Shown here piece by piece: positions 59,746 through 64,000 of a stretch of DNA of 64,000 bases. A program made the translations under genes and the position numbers. Under the pieces are notes generated by a model. That model was given only the letters and a program-made list of their open reading frames with translations. It did not search any database and was not told where the DNA came from. The stretch is taken from assembly GCF_045223415.1 (NCBI RefSeq), contig NZ_JBEQZJ010000010.1:23751-87750 (forward strand). The letters are read 5' to 3'. The DNA comes from Hoskinsella mucinilytica (GTDB lineage Bacteria > Bacillota_I > Bacilli_A > Erysipelotrichales > Erysipelotrichaceae). Position 1 is the first letter of the stretch. Each line of letters starts with the position of its first letter.

Positions 59746-61523
59746 TGGTTACCTCCCTTCATTTGAATCTCATAGATTCTGTGATACAAACCTTCTTCTT
59801 TCATTAATTCCTCATGTGTACCCATTTGTGCTACATGACCGTCTTGTAACACGATAATCATATCTGCTTTTTTGGCACTAGACACACGATGCGTGATCAT
59901 CAGCATTGTCAATGATTCATCTAATTGATCTAACGCTTCTTGTATCATACGATCCGTTTTTGTATCCAAAGCAGACAAAGAATCATCAAAGATGATGATC
60001 GGACTATGTGATAATAAGGTCCTCGCAATGGCTACTCTTTGTTTTTGCCCTCCGGATAAGGTAACTCCTTTTTCTCCTACAGCAGTTTCATAACCCTGAT
60101 CAAATTCCATAATGGTATCATGAATGCTAGCCATATGTGCTACCTGTTCAATATCTTCCCTGTTTGCGCCCATATTCGCAAGATGAATATTTTCATAAAT
60201 GGTCTTAGAAAACAAAAATGGCTCTTGTAATACGATTTGTACATGTTTTCTTAACCATGCTTTTCTGATTTCTTTTAGCTCTACCCCATCTATTTTAATA
60301 GAACCACTTTGATAATCATAAATTCCCGTTAAAAGATGTACAAGACTGCTTTTCCCACTTCCCGTTGGACCCATGATGGCAACCTTACTACCTTTTGGTA
60401 TATGAAAAGATAGATCCTTTAGTACCTCATGATCTCCATCTTCATATCGAAAACTAACATGATCAAACATAATATCCCCTTGAATCTCAGGTGAAAGACC
60501 AGATTCCAGATCTTCACATGGTTCTTTCAATACCTCTTGGATTCGCCCGATGGATACAGACACTTTCCCCATATCCGCTAAGATTCTTCCAAGCTGACGC
60601 ATAGGCCAAATAATCATGGACTCATACATCAAAAACACAAAGAAGGTTCCGGCGGTAATCTGATGTTGAAGAGCCATAAAGACACCGATGACGATCATCA
60701 ATAAGATTTGTAATAGACACAAGACATCTGTACCGCTCCAAAAGATACCCAATGCATGCATCAAATCAAAATATTTTTTACGATACTCCTCATTATATCG
60801 TTCAAATTTATCGATTTCTGTTTGTTCTTGATGAAAAGCCTTTACTACTCGCATTGCATTCAAATTTTCTTGTAATACCGTAGTCATCTTACTTTCCGCA
60901 ATATCGCAATCAAGGAAGATCTTTTTTGCTTTACGAAAAAATACATAAGCAGCCATCATGACAAAAGGCATCAATGATACAGAATATAAAGCAAGCTTAA
61001 CATTCATGGATAACAAGATCATCATCGCTATTCCTACGATAAGGATCGCATACATCATCTCTGCCAACTGCCCGGCGAGAAAACGACGAATGGTTTCGAT
61101 ATCTGAGGTACTACGTTGGATCAGATCTCCACTGTCCTTTTGTTTATGGTAATCAAAGGATAACTTCTGTAAATGATCATACATATGATTTCGTACATGT
61201 AAAGCAAAGCTTTCTGACAAACGTCCACTTTCCATGCTTCTTTGATAAATGGCAATACCGATCATAATATAACATATCACGATCAAGACACTTCCGATCC
61301 ATAAATGTTCTTGAAGAAAAGCAATACCACCGATTGCGTCCACCATACGTTGGATCATTTCATTTTCAAAAGGAACCCCTGATATGATATGATCTTGCAT
61401 ATACGATATGATCAATGGAGCCGCTAAGATAAAAAAAGCATAGATTGCGACATTGATGAACATGTAAAAAGCTTGTTTTTCATATGGCTTCGCATATTGC
61501 CATAAAAATTTCAGTTTATTCAT
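59742..61523 (-). CDS. ABC exporter half-transporter A (degenerate site subunit)
   Basis: 593 residues, TM domain (about 15-305) plus ATPase (about 335-580). Walker A is GPTGSGKSSLVHLL, signature TLSGGQKQRVAIA and Walker B IIIFDDSLSALD, in which Asp replaces the catalytic Glu; the switch His is kept in LMITHRVSSA. Together with the altered LSTGQ of subunit B this gives one weak and one strong ATP site, the rule in heterodimeric exporters. The ATG at 61523 follows GAGGTGTG; the frame to 61565 extends into the upstream terminator. Confidence 0.93.
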   Translation of the reverse strand: MNKLKFLWQYAKPYEKQAFYMFINVAIYAFFILAAPLIISYMQDHIISGVPFENEMIQRMVDAIGGIAFLQEHLWIGSVLIVICYIMIGIAIYQRSMESGRLSESFALHVRNHMYDHLQKLSFDYHKQKDSGDLIQRSTSDIETIRRFLAGQLAEMMYAILIVGIAMMILLSMNVKLALYSVSLMPFVMMAAYVFFRKAKKIFLDCDIAESKMTTVLQENLNAMRVVKAFHQEQTEIDKFERYNEEYRKKYFDLMHALGIFWSGTDVLCLLQILLMIVIGVFMALQHQITAGTFFVFLMYESMIIWPMRQLGRILADMGKVSVSIGRIQEVLKEPCEDLESGLSPEIQGDIMFDHVSFRYEDGDHEVLKDLSFHIPKGSKVAIMGPTGSGKSSLVHLLTGIYDYQSGSIKIDGVELKEIRKAWLRKHVQIVLQEPFLFSKTIYENIHLANMGANREDIEQVAHMASIHDTIMEFDQGYETAVGEKGVTLSGGQKQRVAIARTLLSHSPIIIFDDSLSALDTKTDRMIQEALDQLDESLTMLMITHRVSSAKKADMIIVLQDGHVAQMGTHEELMKEEGLYHRIYEIQMKGGNQ

Positions 61524-61550
61524 AACACACCTCATTTCTTTTTTTCTATA

Positions 61551-61576
61551 CAAAAAAATAGGCAATAAGTGCCTAT
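61551..61576 (-). terminator. terminator between the TSCPD gene and the ABC exporter
   Basis: Stem ATAGGCA/TGCCTAT with a short loop and seven T residues on the minus strand, 27 bases after the TSCPD stop. It lies only 28 bases before the exporter start, so it may leave some read-through. Confidence 0.8.
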
Positions 61577-61602
61577 CGATTCACGTAATTGAAAGTTGTA
61601 TG

Positions 61603-61872
61603 CTAATCGACTTTGATGTCGTGTGATGTTGCATAAGCTCTTAATGCCTGAGAAATCTGATCAGGACAAGATGTTGGCTTACTTCCGCAACGTACCCCTT
61701 CAAACGCAGAAATGACTTCACTTATTTTTTTATCTTTGATAATTTTTGATATACCTAATAAATTTCCTGCACATCCACCTACGATCGTTGCACTTTTGAT
61801 GGTATCATTTTCCATCTCAAAACGCATTTCTTGTGAACATACTCCTTTTGGTCTATATACAAATGTTTCCAT
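61603..61872 (-). CDS. TSCPD-domain protein
   Basis: 89-residue stand-alone TSCPD domain, the small cysteine-containing domain also found at the C-terminus of some adenosylcobalamin-type ribonucleotide reductases. Seen: YRPKGVCSQEMRFEMEND, GGCAGNLLGISKII and the defining CGSKPTSCPDQISQAL. It may bind metal or act in ribonucleotide reductase regulation; evidence in the family is thin. Strong AAAGGAGG site. Follows the EetB-like gene by 13 bases and ends with a terminator. Confidence 0.9.
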   Translation of the reverse strand: METFVYRPKGVCSQEMRFEMENDTIKSATIVGGCAGNLLGISKIIKDKKISEVISAFEGVRCGSKPTSCPDQISQALRAYATSHDIKVD

Positions 61873-61885
61873 TTTTATTCCTCCT

Positions 61886-62389
61886 TTACACTTTCACATG
61901 AACTCTTTTCAAAACCGAATCAGCAATGAGTGCAATCAACAGTCCAGTTGGTATTCCTGCCAAGATCAACAATGGTAAGACTGCTTGCATAAAAAACTGA
62001 CTGTAAATAAACGTAACAGCAATGACTTGCCCTACAGCATGAAACACACTGCCACAAACACTGACACCGTAAATACTCATCGGACTTCTTTTATATGCGA
62101 TAGAAGTCATGATACAACTCAACATCACACCTGTGATACTCAGCCAAAAGCCGGTACCAAACAACACCCCTCTTAATAAAGAAGCAAATACAACTCGCAT
62201 GATATTGACAATGAACATTTCTTTAACGCCAAACATATAAAGCGCAACCAATCCGACGATATTGGCAAGTCCCAGTTTAAAACCGGGAATCGGTACTGGT
62301 ACAGGAACCATAGATTCAACCATATGAAATACGATCGACAATGCCACCAACATGGTAATCTGTGTCATTCTCTTTGTTTGACTCATCAT
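61886..62389 (-). CDS. Gx-transporter/HepT-like membrane protein (EetB-type)
   Basis: 167 residues with five TM helices. The family motif MVPVPVPIPGFKLGLANIVG and LLRGVLFGTGFWLSITG identify the Gx-transporter/heptaprenyl diphosphate synthase component I-like family. Homologues form, with a NusG_II protein, the EetA-EetB pair in extracytoplasmic flavin/electron-transfer loci of Listeria and gut Firmicutes. It overlaps the NusG_II gene by 4 bases. Confidence 0.85.
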   Translation of the reverse strand: MMSQTKRMTQITMLVALSIVFHMVESMVPVPVPIPGFKLGLANIVGLVALYMFGVKEMFIVNIMRVVFASLLRGVLFGTGFWLSITGVMLSCIMTSIAYKRSPMSIYGVSVCGSVFHAVGQVIAVTFIYSQFFMQAVLPLLILAGIPTGLLIALIADSVLKRVHVKV

Positions 62390-62763
62390 TGAATCACCGT
62401 ATCCAGATCATCTTGGCTATCCTTTGTTTCTATGACCACAACAATATTGTTGGGCAAACAGACGATGGGCGTATTTGCATCAGACACCCAGCCTTGGATG
62501 GAACATAAATGATAAGGACTGTTTTCCTTTTCTACTCGTACCTTTTGATCCCTCACTTCGATATCAACATCTCCAAGACTACCCTGTACCACATAGGTCT
62601 TGTCAACACTCATATCCGCACGAAGAACCACTTCGTTTTTATAGCTTACGACAGCTGTTTTTGGTTTACCCTGATTTTGATAAGCATTCCACAATGAAGG
62701 GATATACAATAAGCATACAACAACGATGACGATTCCTATAAAAATCTTATCTGCTTTATTCAT
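62386..62763 (-). CDS. NusG_II-domain membrane protein (EetA-type)
   Basis: 125 residues: one N-terminal TM helix (about 7-25) and a NusG domain II-like beta domain outside the membrane. Typical elements are CSIQGWVSDANTPIVCLPNN and the closing VVVIETKDS. Despite the name it has no transcription domain. It is encoded as a unit with the Gx-transporter gene, the pair being known from flavin-based extracellular electron transfer loci. Ribosome binding site GGAGGTC. Confidence 0.85.
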   Translation of the reverse strand: MNKADKIFIGIVIVVVCLLYIPSLWNAYQNQGKPKTAVVSYKNEVVLRADMSVDKTYVVQGSLGDVDIEVRDQKVRVEKENSPYHLCSIQGWVSDANTPIVCLPNNIVVVIETKDSQDDLDTVIQ

Positions 62764-62813
62764 ATGACCTCCATTACCTTTTCTATTATACCTGTAACCA
62801 TTTTCATTTGCAA

Positions 62814-62839
62814 GAAAAAAACAAATCGCATGGATTTGT
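62814..62839 (-). terminator. terminator of the lipoprotein gene
   Basis: Stem ACAAATC/GATTTGT with a CATGC loop and a run of T on the minus strand, directly after the stop codon. It separates the lipoprotein from the EetA/B-like pair. Confidence 0.85.
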
Positions 62840-63262
62840 TTATTTGGCGTTTTTTTCTGCTTCTTTCACAGCTTGGATAAATCCATCAATACGAATGGTA
62901 CAGCCAGTCTTTACATCATTATTTTCAGCTTTTCCTTCGCTGTTCAATTTGATCGTATCCACACCGTTTTTCACAATGTAATTTTCAAGGAATGCAATTT
63001 GTTCATACCATTCCTTTCCGATCTTACTTGCTTGTTTCATATTGTATGCATTGCCTAGCTCTTTTTTTGTTTGATCCTTACCATTTGCCGTTTCATCGAT
63101 CTCTACTTCACTTAATTTTCCATCTTTTGTTTTGACATTTGCTGTTGTGACTTCTTTCTTATCATTGGTATAGGTTCCTTTTCCCTCTTTGATCACTGCC
63201 GTTTTGCTACCACATCCGGCAAGTAATAGTCCACAGCTTAAGATACACACTACTTTTTTCAT
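62840..63262 (-). CDS. small lipoprotein, FMN-binding-like C-terminus
   Basis: 140 residues with a clear signal and lipobox (CILSCGLLLAGC, processed at Cys). The mature part has a repeat of beta strands (KDGKLSEVEIDET) and a C-terminal segment KEWYEQIAFLENYIVKNGVD followed by VKTGCTIRIDGF. That end recalls FMN-binding lipoproteins of anaerobes (PplA-like), where a (S/G)(A/C)T(I/T) site is flavinylated; here it reads GCT, so flavin attachment is doubtful. Adjacent to an EetA/EetB-like pair, which supports a redox or metal-related role. The ATG at 63262 follows AGGAGG; lspA at 39.5 kb would process it. Confidence 0.8.
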   Translation of the reverse strand: MKKVVCILSCGLLLAGCGSKTAVIKEGKGTYTNDKKEVTTANVKTKDGKLSEVEIDETANGKDQTKKELGNAYNMKQASKIGKEWYEQIAFLENYIVKNGVDTIKLNSEGKAENNDVKTGCTIRIDGFIQAVKEAEKNAK

Positions 63263-63313
63263 GCTTAGCACCTCCTTTTCCTAGTATGAGCAAAGAATTG
63301 CAATCTATACAAA

Positions 63314-63342
63314 TTGACTTTCCCTAGGATTCCCTATAAAAT
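63314..63342 (+). promoter_or_regulatory. promoter of the last plus-strand gene
   Basis: TTGACT (63314-63319), 17-base spacer and TAAAAT (63337-63342), 26 bases before the start codon at 63368. Confidence 0.7.
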
Positions 63343-63367
63343 ATAGTTAACATGGAGGTCTTAAGAG

Positions 63368-63988
63368 ATGAAATCATATATACAAAAATTAAAGCTGGCA
63401 GGAATCATATTGATTCCCTATGTTCCCCTTCTCATTTCGTATATCCTATATCAGTGGAGCATGTCCGTACAGACTTCTTCAAATATCAACGTTCTTTTTT
63501 ATGATGTTTTCCAACGTATACAATTTCTTTTGAATTTATTGCTTGGAGCGCTCTTCGCTTTATGGTTTTATCTTGTATATGACAACAAACGAAAAGCTAC
63601 GGTCATCACGATCCTCGTCAATTTATGTGTTATGATCTGTCTGATTGCTTATACCTTATTGCAACCAACACAGCAAATAGATTCCATTGATTTATTTTAT
63701 CATCTGCTTTCACAACAACAAGGTAATTTCTTAACCTATTGTGGAATGCATATCTTTGCCTTAATTTTCTTGTTTTTGACAAAGGCAGACTTCCAAAATG
63801 AAAAACATCCATCCATTACTGATAACATTATAGAAAATTCTTCACAACTGGATGAAAACATCATCATTCCTCAGAAAGAAGAAAACCTAACAAAGTCTAA
63901 CTCATCTTTATTTGAACATAAGAAACAAAAAGAAAAGGTAGTGGATTCCATAGAAAATGATGACCCATGGAAACCAAAGGGTGCTTAA
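63368..63988 (+). CDS. unrecognised membrane protein with charged C-terminal tail, 206 aa
   Basis: Four predicted TM helices (about 10-28, 50-70, 78-98, 120-138) are followed by a hydrophilic, Asn/Glu/Lys-rich cytoplasmic tail (about 140-206) ending DDPWKPKGA. No family recognised. The start has GGAGGTC at good spacing, a sigma-A-like promoter lies just upstream, and the stop codon is inside a terminator, so it is a complete single-gene unit divergent from the lipoprotein gene. Confidence 0.75.
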   Translation: MKSYIQKLKLAGIILIPYVPLLISYILYQWSMSVQTSSNINVLFYDVFQRIQFLLNLLLGALFALWFYLVYDNKRKATVITILVNLCVMICLIAYTLLQPTQQIDSIDLFYHLLSQQQGNFLTYCGMHIFALIFLFLTKADFQNEKHPSITDNIIENSSQLDENIIIPQKEENLTKSNSSLFEHKKQKEKVVDSIENDDPWKPKGA

Positions 63989-64000
63989 AGCATCCTTTTT
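63976..64000 (+). terminator. terminator overlapping the stop of the last gene
   Basis: Stem AAAGGGTGC/GCATCCTTT (one G-T pair) with the TAA stop codon in the loop, followed by T residues to the window end. Confidence 0.8.

Noticed and set aside
1..64000. CRISPR arrays, tRNA/rRNA genes, prophage or intact insertion sequences
   Set aside because: No regularly spaced repeats, cloverleaf sequences, integrase/terminase genes or intact transposase frames were seen on either strand.

Overview
The window is an AT-rich chromosomal segment of a spore-forming low-GC Firmicute. Gene order, the sporulation genes (spoIIGA-sigE, gerM, gerE) and a fused NadD-YqeK protein point to the Erysipelotrichales (gut Erysipelotrichaceae-type bacteria). 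That placement is an inference from gene content and was not checked by a search. Nearly all genes lie on the minus strand; only recU-pbp1A, rnhC and the last gene are on plus. Many genes overlap by 4 bases or abut, so most of the window consists of long minus-strand operons. No tRNA, rRNA, CRISPR array or intact insertion sequence was seen.

Region by region (minus-strand genes unless noted). 1-2.6 kb: pncC (cut by the window edge), pgsA, a RodZ-like gene, RNase P RNA and gpsB. 2.7-7.8 kb: recU and a class A penicillin-binding protein (plus), then nth, dnaD and a YpmB-like gene, which is the classic Bacillus neighbourhood. 8-13.4 kb: SAH/MTA nucleosidase, a methyltransferase, and the ribosome/NAD block rsfS, nadD-yqeK, yhbY, yqeH, yqeG. 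13.5-17.1 kb: a glucose-type PTS operon (EIIBC, RDD protein, EIIA, BglG-family antiterminator) behind a promoter with a cre site and a leader in which an antiterminator-binding (RAT) element overlaps a terminator. 17.1-26.1 kb: spoIIGA-sigE, an EAL phosphodiesterase, an F420-ligase-like protein, a phosphodiesterase, gerM, a VanY-like pseudoenzyme, an orphan protein and gerE. 26.2-32 kb: uvrC, mutS2, cvpA and divergent rnhC. 32-34.5 kb: a LytTR regulator, DUF3021 membrane protein and ABC exporter operon. 34.5-36.8 kb: a decayed stretch with an SDR gene and gene remnants. 36.8-41.5 kb: comEB, a rhomboid-like protein, rluD, lspA, a candidate small RNA and an iron alcohol dehydrogenase. 41.5-45 kb: two PadR-controlled membrane-protein modules. 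45-48.7 kb: dut, an XRE regulator, VanZ-like, FemAB-like and a small ORF. 49-57.5 kb: a beta-glucoside operon (antiterminator, EIIBCA, GH3, two GH1 enzymes) with its own cre-promoter-RAT leader. 57.5-61.5 kb: YccF and a heterodimeric ABC exporter. 61.6-64 kb: a TSCPD protein, an EetA/EetB-like pair with a lipoprotein, and a plus-strand membrane protein.

Together the genes cover envelope synthesis and division (pgsA, rodZ, gpsB, pbp1A, femAB, lspA), DNA maintenance (recU, nth, uvrC, mutS2, rnhC, dut), ribosome assembly, endospore development and sugar uptake by two RAT-controlled PTS systems. The observations most worth a second look are an isolated promoter-to-terminator unit at 40.06-40.24 kb whose RNA carries a Shine-Dalgarno-complementary CCUCCU stretch, a GerE homologue whose initiator position is ACG, a PadR operator that exactly fills a promoter spacer, helical-phase LytTR repeats upstream of the LytTR operon, a VanY-family protein that has lost its metal ligands, and a rhomboid-family protein with the catalytic serine but no catalytic histidine.
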